A stretch of 64,000 bases of DNA from Bacillus sp. (in: firmicutes) (GCA_031180805.1 JAPSLL010000010.1:40705-104704), one strand, 5' to 3'. Shown: positions 54,308 through 63,641, counted from the first letter of the stretch. Translations and numbers: made by a program. The notes: generated from the letters alone by a model not told the origin.

Positions 54308-55412
54308 TGTAGGAATTATCGGGGGAGGGGTCATCGGTCAGTCCATTGCTTATCAACTGGCAAAGGAAGGTGTATCTGTCGTTGTATTAGAAAGTCAAAA
54401 GATAGGAGGTGGAGCTACAAGTGCAGCAGCAGGAATGCTTGGGGCTAATTCCGAACTTGAAGCAAACGATGCCTTTTTTCAGTTTGCTAAGGAAAGTCAA
54501 CGCCTCTATCATTCACTTAGCAAGGAGCTTTTCGAATATTCGCAGATTAGTATTCAATTAGTAGATAACGGTATGTATAAGCTAGCTATAACAGATGATG
54601 AAGTTGAAGCGTTGCAACAGCTTGTTAAGCATCATTCTTCACTACAATGGCATTCAAGTGAAGTTGTATTAGAAAACGAACCAACCTTATCAAAGGGAAT
54701 TAAGGGAGCACTCTATATTCCAGAGGATGGACATGTTTCACCAACACATGTTTGTGCAGCCTTTTCAAAGTCTGCTAATTATTTTGGGGCAAGTATTTTT
54801 GAAAACACACCAGTACATACAATTGAGAAAACAGCAGCAAATGAATATACATTATCTACCCCTCACACAGAATTCACATGTAAGCATGTCGTAATTGCGA
54901 ACGGGGTTTGGAGTGGCTACTTTTTTAAGCAGCTTGGAATAAATGGTAGCTTAAAACCAGTTAAAGGAGAATGCCTTGCTTTTCAAAGTAGTGATATTCA
55001 TTTAGAAAAAACAATTTTTTACGATCATTGCTACATCGTTCCAAAAGGAGATGGACGATTTGTTGTTGGTGCATCAATGGTGGAGAATGATTGGACCACA
55101 CTTCCGACAATTGGTGGTATCCACTCATTGCTAGAGAAAGTTACACCTATTCTAGCAAACATGAAGTCTGCAACATTACTACATACATGGGCTGGATTAA
55201 GACCACAAACAGACGATGGAAAACCATATATAGGTCAGCATCCTGATGGAGAATCGATTTATTTTGCAACAGGGCATTATCGAAATGGAATTCTGTTAGC
55301 TCCACAAACAGGCATCATGATTCGCGATCTCATTTTAGGAAGAGAGCAAAATGAAGAATATGTAGAGGCATTTTCATTAAAACGAAAATTAGCTCAGAAT
55401 GTGAGGGGATAA
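54291..55412 (+). CDS. thiO: glycine oxidase ThiO
   Basis: DVGIIGGGVIGQSIAYQLAKEG FAD motif; GLRPQTDDGKPYIG. Confidence 0.95.
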   Translation: MNKHFDVGIIGGGVIGQSIAYQLAKEGVSVVVLESQKIGGGATSAAAGMLGANSELEANDAFFQFAKESQRLYHSLSKELFEYSQISIQLVDNGMYKLAITDDEVEALQQLVKHHSSLQWHSSEVVLENEPTLSKGIKGALYIPEDGHVSPTHVCAAFSKSANYFGASIFENTPVHTIEKTAANEYTLSTPHTEFTCKHVVIANGVWSGYFFKQLGINGSLKPVKGECLAFQSSDIHLEKTIFYDHCYIVPKGDGRFVVGASMVENDWTTLPTIGGIHSLLEKVTPILANMKSATLLHTWAGLRPQTDDGKPYIGQHPDGESIYFATGHYRNGILLAPQTGIMIRDLILGREQNEEYVEAFSLKRKLAQNVRG

Positions 55413-55413
55413 A

Positions 55414-55617
55414 GTGGAAATAAAGCTTAATGGTGAAATGGTTGCGCTGCAGGACGAAGTGAAGACTGTCAAAGGCTTACTAGCGTTTTATAAGCTAGAG
55501 GACAGACTTGTCATTGTTGAGCATAATCGTGAAATTATCTTAAAGGATCAATATGAATCAACCTTCATTAAAAATGGTGATGAGGTTGAACTTGTTCATT
55601 TCGTAGGAGGAGGATGA
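55414..55617 (+). CDS. thiS: sulfur carrier protein ThiS
   Basis: C-terminal VHFVGGG; GTG start. Confidence 0.95.
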   Translation: MEIKLNGEMVALQDEVKTVKGLLAFYKLEDRLVIVEHNREIILKDQYESTFIKNGDEVELVHFVGGG

Positions 55618-55621
55618 AATT

Positions 55622-56389
55622 ATGTTAAAAATAGCAAATAAAACTTTTCAATCAAGATTATTATTAGGTACTGGAAAATATCCATCATTTGAGACTCAAA
55701 AGGAAGCTGTTGCTCAATCCGAAGCAGAAATTTTAACGTTTGCTGTTAGAAGAATGAACATTTTCGAAGCTTCACAACCAAACTTTTTAGAGCAGCTTGA
55801 TGTATCAAAATACACTTTATTACCTAATACTGCGGGGGCAAAAACGGCTGAGGAAGCTGTGAGAATTGCAAAGCTTGCAAAAGCATCTGGTTTATGCGAT
55901 ATGATTAAAGTTGAAGTAATTGGCTGTGACAGGTCATTACTGCCTGATCCAGTCGAAACGTTAAAGGCAAGTGAAATGCTTTTAGAGGAAGGATTTATCG
56001 TTTTACCATATACTTCAGATGATGTAGTATTAGCAAGAAGGCTTGAAGAACTAGGTGTTCATGCAATTATGCCTGGTGCTTCACCTATTGGATCTGGCCA
56101 AGGGATTCTCAATCCATTAAATTTAAAATTTATTATTGAACAATCTAAGGTGCCGGTTATTGTTGATGCTGGAATTGGTTCACCTGCTGATGCTGCGTTA
56201 GCGATGGAGCTAGGTGCTGATGGAGTATTATTAAATACAGCTGTTTCTGCCGCTAAAGATCCTGTGAAAATGGCCGTTGCGATGAAGCTAGCGATTGAAG
56301 CTGGTAGACTAGGCTATGAAGCGGGGAGAATTCCTAAAAAGGAATATGCGACAGCTAGCAGTCCTACAGAAGGAATGATGACTACTTAA
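55622..56389 (+). CDS. thiG: thiazole synthase ThiG
   Basis: [43 protein letters not shown]. Confidence 0.97.
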   Translation: MLKIANKTFQSRLLLGTGKYPSFETQKEAVAQSEAEILTFAVRRMNIFEASQPNFLEQLDVSKYTLLPNTAGAKTAEEAVRIAKLAKASGLCDMIKVEVIGCDRSLLPDPVETLKASEMLLEEGFIVLPYTSDDVVLARRLEELGVHAIMPGASPIGSGQGILNPLNLKFIIEQSKVPVIVDAGIGSPADAALAMELGADGVLLNTAVSAAKDPVKMAVAMKLAIEAGRLGYEAGRIPKKEYATASSPTEGMMTT

Positions 56390-57405
56390 TGGAACGCTAT
56401 TCTAGACAAATATTATTTGCTCCGATTGGAGACGAAGGGCAAAGAGCATTAATGGAAAAGCATGTACTCATTATCGGTGCAGGCGCACTAGGGACGGCTA
56501 ATGCTGAAATGTTAGCAAGAGCTGGTGTCGGAAAATTAACGATTATTGATCGGGATTATGTGGAATGGAGCAATCTTCAAAGACAGCAATTATATGTCGA
56601 GGACGATGCGGAAAATCGTCTTCCGAAAGCAATTGCGATTAAGAACCATTTAGCACAAATTAATTCAGAGGTAATTGTTCAAGCATATGTCGATGATGTT
56701 ACTTCAAGTAATATCGAGGATTGGATTAGTGGGGTTGATGTCATTGTTGATTCAACTGATAATTTTGAAACAAGACTTCTGATCAATGATGTCTCATTAA
56801 AGCATTCTATTCCATGGATTTATGGTGGCTGTGTCGGTAGCTACGGTTTATCGTTTACTGTCATCCCAAATCAAACACCTTGTCTGCATTGCTTACTAAA
56901 GCATATTCCATTTGACGGATTAACATGTGATACTGTTGGTGTCATTTCACCAATTGTATCAATGGTCACCTCACATCAAACGACAGAGGTATTGAAGCTA
57001 CTAGTCGGTGATACCGATCATTTACGAAGCAAGCTAGTTTCTTTTGATTTATGGAAAAACCAATATTCTGCGGTTAATATGGAACGATTAAAAAACGATG
57101 CATGCCCAACATGTGGAAAAGATCCTGTCTATCCATATTTAACAGCTGAAAAGGAAACAAAAGCTGCGGTTCTTTGCGGTCGCGATACAGTCCAAATAAG
57201 ACCGAAAAATGGAAATGAACTTTCATTTGCAAAAATCGCTGAGCATGTTAAACCAATTGCTGATGCATTTTTAGAAAACCCATTTTTAATGTCGTTCACT
57301 TTTGGGGAACATCGAATCGTTCTTTTTAAGGATGGTCGTGCACTTATTCATGGAACGAAGGATATTGCAGAGGCAAAAAAGCTTTATCACCGCTATGTCG
57401 GATAA
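56389..57405 (+). CDS. thiF: ThiF/MoeB adenylyltransferase
   Basis: RYSRQILFAPIGDEGQ; VLIIGAGALGTANAEMLARAGVG; two CxxC (TPCLHC, CPTC). Confidence 0.95.
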   Translation: MERYSRQILFAPIGDEGQRALMEKHVLIIGAGALGTANAEMLARAGVGKLTIIDRDYVEWSNLQRQQLYVEDDAENRLPKAIAIKNHLAQINSEVIVQAYVDDVTSSNIEDWISGVDVIVDSTDNFETRLLINDVSLKHSIPWIYGGCVGSYGLSFTVIPNQTPCLHCLLKHIPFDGLTCDTVGVISPIVSMVTSHQTTEVLKLLVGDTDHLRSKLVSFDLWKNQYSAVNMERLKNDACPTCGKDPVYPYLTAEKETKAAVLCGRDTVQIRPKNGNELSFAKIAEHVKPIADAFLENPFLMSFTFGEHRIVLFKDGRALIHGTKDIAEAKKLYHRYVG

Positions 57406-57454
57406 GTGAAAAACTCTCTTGACCAATCGACACTAAGGAATTAAAAATAATATA

Positions 57455-57496
57455 GGGTCAGTCCCCAAAATGAATAAATTGGGGACTGACCCTTTT
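57455..57496 (+). terminator. thi-operon terminator built from two inverted GGGGACTGACCC repeats
   Basis: GGGTCAGTCCCCAA-AATGAATAAA-TTGGGGACTGACCC-TTTT: perfect 14-bp stem. Confidence 0.75.
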
Positions 57497-57531
57497 AGAT
57501 CAACTAGCACTTCAACAAAATTAATGATATA

Positions 57532-57550
57532 ATTATAACCAGGTACTAAT
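57532..57550 (-). promoter_or_regulatory. FapR-like operator upstream of fabI
   Basis: Reverse strand ATTAGTACCTGGTTATAAT. Confidence 0.72.
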
Positions 57551-57579
57551 AACATGTATTAAATCTGAGGAGGATATAG

Positions 57580-58353
57580 ATGAACTTATCACTTAATGGA
57601 CGTAATATTGTCGTTATGGGAGTTGCAAATAAACGAAGCATTGCTTGGGGGATTGCACGTTCTTTACATAATGCGGGTGCAAGATTAATTTTCACATATG
57701 CAGGGGAAAGACTAGAAAAATCAGTTAGAGAACTAGTTGAATCATTAGAACGAAATGATTCAATCGTTTTACCATGTGATGTGACAAATGATGAAGAAGT
57801 AAAAACATGCTTTAACACAATCAAAGAACAAGTCGGTGTTGTTCATGGGGTTGCGCATTGTATTGCATTTGCTCATAAAGAAGAGCTTCAAGGTGAATAT
57901 TTAAATACAACTCGTGATGGCTTCTTATTAGCGCATAATATTAGCTCATATTCATTAACAGCTGTTGCGAAGGAAGTTCGTCCATTGATGACTGAGGGTG
58001 GAAGCATTGTTACGCTTACTTACCTTGGTGGAGAACGCGTACTTCCTAACTATAATGTTATGGGTGTTGCAAAGGCTTCATTAGATGCAAGTGTTAGATA
58101 TTTAGCAAGTGACCTTGGGAAAGATGGAATCCGCGTAAACTCTATCTCAGCAGGTCCAATCCGTACACTTTCTGCAAAAGGAATTAGTGATTTTAATAGT
58201 ATCCTTAAAGATATTGAAGAACGCTCACCATTACGCAGAACAACAACTCCAGAAGAGGTTGGCGATACTGCTTTATTCTTATTCAGTGACCTTTCTAGAG
58301 GAATGACAGGTGAAAACCTGCATGTCGATTCTGGCTATCACATTTTAGCATAA
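57580..58353 (+). CDS. fabI: enoyl-ACP reductase (FabI)
   Basis: VVMGVANKRSIAWGIARSLHNAGA; YNVMGVAKASLDASVRYLA (YxxxxxxK). Confidence 0.96.
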   Translation: MNLSLNGRNIVVMGVANKRSIAWGIARSLHNAGARLIFTYAGERLEKSVRELVESLERNDSIVLPCDVTNDEEVKTCFNTIKEQVGVVHGVAHCIAFAHKEELQGEYLNTTRDGFLLAHNISSYSLTAVAKEVRPLMTEGGSIVTLTYLGGERVLPNYNVMGVAKASLDASVRYLASDLGKDGIRVNSISAGPIRTLSAKGISDFNSILKDIEERSPLRRTTTPEEVGDTALFLFSDLSRGMTGENLHVDSGYHILA

Positions 58354-58359
58354 TGATAA

Positions 58360-58402
58360 AAAAACCGCTGTCTCTATTTAAAACGAGATAGCGGTTTTTT
58401 TT
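58360..58402 (+). terminator. terminator after fabI
   Basis: AAAAACCGCTGTCTC...GAGATAGCGGTTTTTTTTT. Confidence 0.85.
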
Positions 58403-58498
58403 TAACTTTGATAATTCGAAAGGTGAAATAGGCACAATCCTAAATTCGCTCGCATAACATGTTCAGTGTGTACATTCTTAAGTATTGGAGGTAACATC

Positions 58499-58987
58499 AT
58501 GAGCAGCAAACAAAAGGGAAATTATCAAATGAAGCCTCTCATGTATATTGTTCAGCCTGAAAGCGACGACATTAAGGTGAAAATGCAATCATTTGTGGTC
58601 CGAAAAGCTAAGAAGCAACAAGCACCTGAAACTGCAACAAATGAAATCGAAATGAAGGATGAAATAGAAGAGGCTCCAGCAAATGTTCAGGAAGCTATTC
58701 AGGAGGAAGAAAAGGAAGAAGCGATCGAAGAGCAAACAGCGAAGCAATACCGGAAACAAAGAAAGCCAATTATGCAAATGAGCATTGAAGAAAAGGTTGA
58801 GTTTTTTAAAAACTTACCTAAAAATATGCCACGTACTCTATGCTTAATTGAAACAAGAGATGAAAAATATCGTGGAGTAATTATGACAGAGGAAAATAAC
58901 ATTGTTACAATTCGCTCTTTAACACATGCAAAACCAATTGAGATACCTTTGGAGAACATTCAAGTAATCAATTTATTAGGTTTTTAA
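58499..58987 (+). CDS. cotO: spore coat protein CotO
   Basis: MSSKQKGNYQMKPLMYIVQPES...MSIEEKVEFFKNLPKNMPRTLCLIET; GGAGG RBS; between fabI and cotZ. Confidence 0.88.
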   Translation: MSSKQKGNYQMKPLMYIVQPESDDIKVKMQSFVVRKAKKQQAPETATNEIEMKDEIEEAPANVQEAIQEEEKEEAIEEQTAKQYRKQRKPIMQMSIEEKVEFFKNLPKNMPRTLCLIETRDEKYRGVIMTEENNIVTIRSLTHAKPIEIPLENIQVINLLGF

Positions 58988-59010
58988 TTTAACTGAAAAG
59001 GAAAAGAGAT

Positions 59011-59037
59011 AAGGCTAACAAATTTGTTGGCCTTTTT
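59011..59037 (+). terminator. terminator after cotO
   Basis: AAGGCTAACAAATTTGTTGGCCTTTTT. Confidence 0.75.
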
Positions 59038-59058
59038 CGATTGAGAAGAAATTTGTCG

Positions 59059-59163
59059 AATGACAGATTTGCTGCAAAGGTTGACAAATTTGTCTTTGAA
59101 GTTGACAGATATTCTTAAAAAGTTGACAAATTATGATTAAAAGTTGACAGATATCTTAGATGG
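59059..59163 (+). repeat. five-unit 21-bp tandem repeat (GTTGACARAT...)
   Basis: GTTGACA at 59080, 59101, 59122, 59143, plus degenerate aaTGACA at 59059: constant 21-bp period. Confidence 0.8.
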
Positions 59164-59184
59164 TATAAGAAAACGGATTAAAAT

Positions 59185-59607
59185 TTAATCTGAGATCCTT
59201 GAATTAATTAACTTAGGAGATAGACACTGGATTGCACAAAAGCATGTTAAATCTACATTAATACAGATTCTTGTCTTTACTAATTCATGGACATCACATA
59301 CATCCTCTGCAAGGTGGCCGTCCTGCTGTAAAGGCAGTAATAGTCTCAATGTTGCACAGCATTCATCGAATTTTTCAATTCTAAAAAATGGAGTACTAAA
59401 GCAATCCTTTCCTACATAGCCTGATGCTCTGAATAACTCTCCTTTTTCTGTGTATAAAAGAAAAGGGATAGTATCACCTAGGTAAACGGTCGGCCGAAGG
59501 AGGTTACTATAGCAGCTTGTCAGACATTTTTTACAGACAGCTTGTTGTTGTTCAAAAATATTTTCAATTACAGTACAAACACAATGTACCGCATTATTAC
59601 TAGTCAT
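59185..59607 (-). CDS. cotZ: CotZ/CotY/ExsY-family spore coat protein
   Basis: Cys-rich: HCVCTVIENIFEQQQ...[34 protein letters not shown]...[15 protein letters not shown]. Confidence 0.92.
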   Translation of the reverse strand: MTSNNAVHCVCTVIENIFEQQQAVCKKCLTSCYSNLLRPTVYLGDTIPFLLYTEKGELFRASGYVGKDCFSTPFFRIEKFDECCATLRLLLPLQQDGHLAEDVCDVHELVKTRICINVDLTCFCAIQCLSPKLINSRISD

Positions 59608-59811
59608 GGCTTTTCCTCCTGTTTCCATTCTTACAATTAGTATAAGGAAACAGAGAACAAATGGTGTTAGGATAACTGCCTAGTTTTAAGTATCTTTTAC
59701 TATAATGTAGCACCTGTTTTGTAAATTTTAGCTGTAGATCTCTTGATTGTGTTGTCGCCCTCTTTCTACAAGAGGATAATCTTGATGCACATTTTATCTA
59801 AGTAAGATAAA

Positions 59812-59843
59812 GAAAAAGACTGCTGATTGTCAGCAGTCTATTC
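59812..59843. terminator. terminator after cotY
   Basis: AAAAAGACTGCTGATTGTCAGCAGTCTATTCTTT. Confidence 0.75.
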
Positions 59844-59848
59844 TTTCA

Positions 59849-60328
59849 TTATTTTTTGTGGTGATGTTTGTCAGCTACACGGTCAACTAGCTCTGGTGAT
59901 AAGCATTGAATTGCACAGAAGCAGCTAAGGTCGACTTCGATGCAGAAATCTGTTTTTTCTAAACCGAAGAAGCATTCGTCACATGGATCATGCACGCTTT
60001 CTGTGTGTCCGTCTACATCTACTGGACGTAGTAATGATAATGTTGCACAGCAATCTTCCACAGCTTCTACACGGAAGAAAATTGTTTTGAAGCAAGTCAT
60101 ATCTCCCATGAATCCACCAACATTACCGTATGCTTTGAAAAGTTCACCCTTCTTGTTTGTTAACATGAAAGGAATTGTATCTCTTTGAGGTCCAGCAGCC
60201 GGACTTAATAAATTGCTGTAGCAGCTAGTCGGACAACTGATTTCTTCAACAGCTTCTTGTTCTGCTAAAATTTGCTCAACAGCATCACATACGCAATTGT
60301 TGCCATCTTTTTTATCTTTGCAACCCAT
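59849..60328 (-). CDS. cotY: CotY/CotZ-family spore coat protein
   Basis: [64 protein letters not shown]; paralogous to 59185-59607. Confidence 0.92.
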   Translation of the reverse strand: MGCKDKKDGNNCVCDAVEQILAEQEAVEEISCPTSCYSNLLSPAAGPQRDTIPFMLTNKKGELFKAYGNVGGFMGDMTCFKTIFFRVEAVEDCCATLSLLRPVDVDGHTESVHDPCDECFFGLEKTDFCIEVDLSCFCAIQCLSPELVDRVADKHHHKK

Positions 60329-60516
60329 TGTTAAGTCATCTCCTTGAATAGTTATTTGACTTTAGTCCTTAACAGACTATGTGTTTTATGACTAGTTGGT
60401 GTGGGTAAACGTCTAATGTTGGGAAATCAATAAAAAAGAATTTAGGTATTTGATATAAAAAGTTGAGAAGGAGATAACTTTTGAGCAGGAGAGATTATGT
60501 AAGAAGTATGCATTGG

Positions 60517-60552
60517 AAAAAAGCAGGAGTTTTCCCCCTGCTTTTTTTGTTC
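60517..60552 (-). terminator. terminator after cotX
   Basis: AAAAAAGCAGGAGTTTTCCCCCTGCTTTTTTT. Confidence 0.75.
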
Positions 60553-60553
60553 A

Positions 60554-61033
60554 TTAAAAAATGTCGATGTTTACTACTAATGCAATTAGGATTTGTAATA
60601 AAACTTGAAGTGAGATAGCAACATCAGTATCAGTAGTTTTAACATTTACTTGACGAGAGTTTTCGATGACAAGTTTTTGCTTGTTTAGTTGTTTAATATC
60701 TGCCTGTTGTAATAATTGTTGAGTTACTTGCTCAGCTCGAGCGCTATCAGCAATTGTAATGTTTATTACTAATGCAATTGCGACTTGAAGTGCAACTTGA
60801 AGTGAAACGGCAACTTGAGTATCTGTGCTAGTTACATCAACATCACATGAATCTTTAATGATAATTGTTTCTGAAGAAATTTGTTCAGTTTCACTTACTT
60901 GTTCTGCTACCTGTGCTACAGTTGCATCTGGGTCGAAGAAGCGGCCGTGATGTCCACCTACTCCACCAATATCCTCAGTTGGATGACATGATTGTTTATC
61001 TAATGCTACCCATTTATATGGTCTTGCTTCCAT
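60554..61033 (-). CDS. cotX: spore coat protein CotX-family
   Basis: Two internal repeats IKDSCDVDVTSTDTQVAVSLQVALQVAIALVINITI / IENSRQVNVKTTDTDVAISLQVLLQILIALVVNIDIF. Confidence 0.9.
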   Translation of the reverse strand: MEARPYKWVALDKQSCHPTEDIGGVGGHHGRFFDPDATVAQVAEQVSETEQISSETIIIKDSCDVDVTSTDTQVAVSLQVALQVAIALVINITIADSARAEQVTQQLLQQADIKQLNKQKLVIENSRQVNVKTTDTDVAISLQVLLQILIALVVNIDIF

Positions 61034-61126
61034 TTGCTGATTCCTCCTTTCAATGTACTATTATTAAATGATGAAAATCTAGTTTTGTATAAGACAAACA
61101 TCTTGGGTTAAATCCCCATTTTTAGT

Positions 61127-61408
61127 TTAATTGTCATTTTTTCGATTTTTCAGCATGTCACGTAACGTCGTATTTTTTGTAGTTTCTTCTGCTTTCGGTG
61201 CGTCTTCTTCCGTTTTCTTTGTTCCTTTTACATACTCTTCAACCTGTGCTTGTAAATCAGCTACGACCTTTTTAATTTGCTCTTTTTGTTCATCAGATAA
61301 CGGTTTGCGATTTTCTTTTGTAATGTTGTTCTTATTTAGTACGTCTTGGACAAATAATTGCATCATTGTTGAGGAAATTTCCTGGAGGTTTAATTTTTTA
61401 TCGTCCAT
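61127..61408 (-). CDS. cotW: spore coat protein CotW-like
   Basis: MDDKKLNLQEISSTMMQLFVQDVLNKNNI...; position between cotV-like and cotX-like genes. Confidence 0.75.
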   Translation of the reverse strand: MDDKKLNLQEISSTMMQLFVQDVLNKNNITKENRKPLSDEQKEQIKKVVADLQAQVEEYVKGTKKTEEDAPKAEETTKNTTLRDMLKNRKNDN

Positions 61409-61530
61409 TCTTGTCACCTCACCTTCTCTAAATAGTAAAGGGGGGTGCCTAAATGTAAGAACACAAGTACCCCTTTTATACACAATATTGATTTATATAG
61501 TGCTTTGCTCCTTCTTTTTATTTGGAAGGA

Positions 61531-61956
61531 TTAGAAAATATCGATTGAGACAATTAGTGCAAGAAGGATTTGAATTAGAACTTGAAGAGATACAGCTACA
61601 TCAGTATCAGTTGTTTTAACTGTGACGTCGCGAGAGTTTTCGATAATCAATTTTTGTTTATTTGCCTGTTTGATAACTGAGTTTTGTAAAAGTTGCTGTG
61701 TTACTTGCTCTGCTCGTTCGCTATCAGCAATTGTTAAGTTAATGACTAAAGCAATGGCAACTTGAATTGCTACTTGCAGTGATACAGCTACTTGAGTATC
61801 TGTTGAGGTTACTTCGATATTGCAAGAGTCCTTAATGTGAATAAATTCCTCAGAAGCTTGAACCATATCATTAACTTGAGTGCCTTCCTGCATTACGTTG
61901 CTATCTTCTTTACAGTCGTCTAAAGCTGACCATCTAGTTGTAGACAAAAAACTCAC
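61531..61956 (-). CDS. cotV: spore coat protein CotX/CotV-family
   Basis: Same repeat unit (IKDSCNIEVTSTDTQVAVSLQVAIQVAIALVINLTI / IENSRDVTVKTTDTDVAVSLQVLIQILLALIVSIDIF). Confidence 0.88.
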   Translation of the reverse strand: MSFLSTTRWSALDDCKEDSNVMQEGTQVNDMVQASEEFIHIKDSCNIEVTSTDTQVAVSLQVAIQVAIALVINLTIADSERAEQVTQQLLQNSVIKQANKQKLIIENSRDVTVKTTDTDVAVSLQVLIQILLALIVSIDIF

Positions 61957-62018
61957 TCCTTTCGTGATTTAAAAAGGAGGCAGACTTTTTATGAATAATT
62001 TTTATTGGACGCTAATGG

Positions 62019-62237
62019 CTAGCATATTTTGAATAAAGTCGTGTCTCCTTTACTTGTATATAATGCAGATTCACTACTTTTTGTATGGGTAAAACATACA
62101 AACGCACACCCATTTTTCAGCAAATTCTCTAGATTTAAGCGTGAGATGGCAATTTGACGTAAAGATAACAAATATTTATTATGATAAAAACTTTTCGTAT
62201 TAGCCTTGTACGTAACATAAAATACAATTTTACTCAT
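62019..62237 (-). CDS. hypothetical protein
   Basis: 72-aa ORF with no recognised family and no clear RBS. Confidence 0.25.
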   Translation of the reverse strand: MSKIVFYVTYKANTKSFYHNKYLLSLRQIAISRLNLENLLKNGCAFVCFTHTKSSESALYTSKGDTTLFKIC

Positions 62238-62273
62238 AATGTATAAAGGATATAGAAAATAGGGAGTGGGGAA

Positions 62274-62621
62274 ATGACTTGGTTACACCTCATATTATTT
62301 GCCTTTGCTTCATTCCGGTTAACGAGATTGATTGTCTTTGATAAAATAACAGGATTTATACGATACCCATTTCATAAAGAAATTGAAGAAGTAGATGACG
62401 ATGGCAATGTAGAAGTTTATATAGAAATGAAGGGAACTGGCCTTAGAGCATGGATAGGTGAATTGCTTAGCTGTTATTGGTGCACAGGAGTATGGTGTAC
62501 AGCTTTTTTATACGGTGCTTGGTTAATTTGGCCAGCTGGAGCAGAGCCACTAATTGTGATTTTAGCAATTGCAGGACTGGCCGGAATAATAGAAGTGTTT
62601 GTATCAAGATTTATAGAATAG
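62274..62621 (+). CDS. yjcA: DUF1360 sporulation membrane protein YjcA
   Basis: FRLTRLIVFDKITGFIRYPFHKE...ELLSCYWCTGVWCTAFLY. Confidence 0.9.
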   Translation: MTWLHLILFAFASFRLTRLIVFDKITGFIRYPFHKEIEEVDDDGNVEVYIEMKGTGLRAWIGELLSCYWCTGVWCTAFLYGAWLIWPAGAEPLIVILAIAGLAGIIEVFVSRFIE

Positions 62622-62746
62622 GCCGATCACTTAGAAACATATCGGAAAAAACACATAAAATGAGATAAAGCTGGATATTATGCAATCCAATTTTACATGT
62701 TAGGAAGTAGGATTGAACCGAAAAATATAGGAAGGTGGGATATCAA

Positions 62747-62884
62747 TTGAAAAATGTCAGACTGCATCCTTCCCTAGGGCAAAGCAATAATACAAACCAA
62801 TCAGTCTCTAGCTCTACAAAGCGAAAGAGAGTCAAAAAAAGTGGCTGTGGTTGTGGAAAGAAGAAAAAGCAAGCAGATGAATAA
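62747..62884 (+). CDS. 45-aa basic GCGCGKKKK protein
   Basis: TTG start behind GGAAGGTGGGA; (M)KNVRLHPSLGQSNNTNQSVSSSTKRKRVKKSGCGCGKKKKQADE; not in ORF track. Confidence 0.65.
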   Translation: MKNVRLHPSLGQSNNTNQSVSSSTKRKRVKKSGCGCGKKKKQADE

Positions 62885-62921
62885 AGAATTCAGCTTTTAC
62901 ACGAAACTTTTGTAGAAAACT

Positions 62922-62966
62922 GAAAAAGCAAGGAGGCTGTTTCATACAGTCTCCTTTTGCTTTTTA
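62922..62966 (+). terminator. terminator
   Basis: AAAAAGCAAGGAGGCTGTTTCATACAGTCTCCTTTTGCTTTTT. Confidence 0.85.
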
Positions 62967-63159
62967 ATTAAGTAATAAGCTTTGAATCTTTTGTTGCGTG
63001 CAGGACGCTGACAAGATGTATTTTGGGGGAATATGCCAGTAAAAACAAAGGTAAGTTAAATTTACCTGATAGTAAAAAAAGTGAACATCTTAATCTCCGT
63101 TTGCATCAACTATAGTAAAAATAAGCTATCAGGCTACTTCAAAGGTGATGGAGAACAAA

Positions 63160-63366
63160 ATGACCAAAGCAAGCTTTAGTAAATGCATTGAATGGATTTA
63201 TCGGAAACATGACAGGATACAATCCGAACAAGATACTCGGATCGAGCAAATAACTACTCAATTAGAGGAATTTGATAAAAAATCTGTGGATTTTGAGCTA
63301 CGTATGGAGTCAATAGCGGAGGATATTGGACAATGGTTGATTAAGCACGAGTTTGATAAAAAATAA
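63160..63366 (+). CDS. small coiled-coil hypothetical protein
   Basis: MTKASFSKCIEWIYRKHDRIQSEQDTRIEQITTQLEEFDKKSVDFELRMESIAEDIGQWLIKHEFDKK. Confidence 0.55.
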   Translation: MTKASFSKCIEWIYRKHDRIQSEQDTRIEQITTQLEEFDKKSVDFELRMESIAEDIGQWLIKHEFDKK

Positions 63367-63462
63367 TATCTAACATTAATCGTTAATATGTATTCGTCCA
63401 AACAGATTGAAAAAATCGTTCATAAAGTATAGGGATGAAGCAAAGAAGGAGGTGCAATGCTC

Positions 63463-63588
63463 ATGGGTTACGGTTACGGTGGTGGTAACTATGGTTACGG
63501 CGGCGGTGGCTATTACGGCAACAGCTTCGTGTTGATTGTTGTATTATTCATCTTATTAATCATTGTTGGTGCATCTTTTTTTAACTAA
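63463..63588 (+). CDS. YjcZ family sporulation-associated micropeptide
   Basis: [53 protein letters not shown]; not in ORF track. Confidence 0.88.
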   Translation: MGYGYGGGNYGYGGGGYYGNSFVLIVVLFILLIIVGASFFN

Positions 63589-63605
63589 TAAGTAATGTGA
63601 TATGA

Positions 63606-63641
63606 AAAGAGTACGGGCAATAGTTGCTCGTACTTTCTTTA
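63606..63641 (+). terminator. terminator
   Basis: AGAGTACGGGCAATAGTTGCTCGTACTTTCTTT. Confidence 0.65.

Noticed and set aside
60865-61619. Plus-strand ORFs 60865-61071 and 61131-61619
   Set aside because: Antisense to the cotX/cotW/cotV cluster; the minus-strand proteins are recognised coat proteins.
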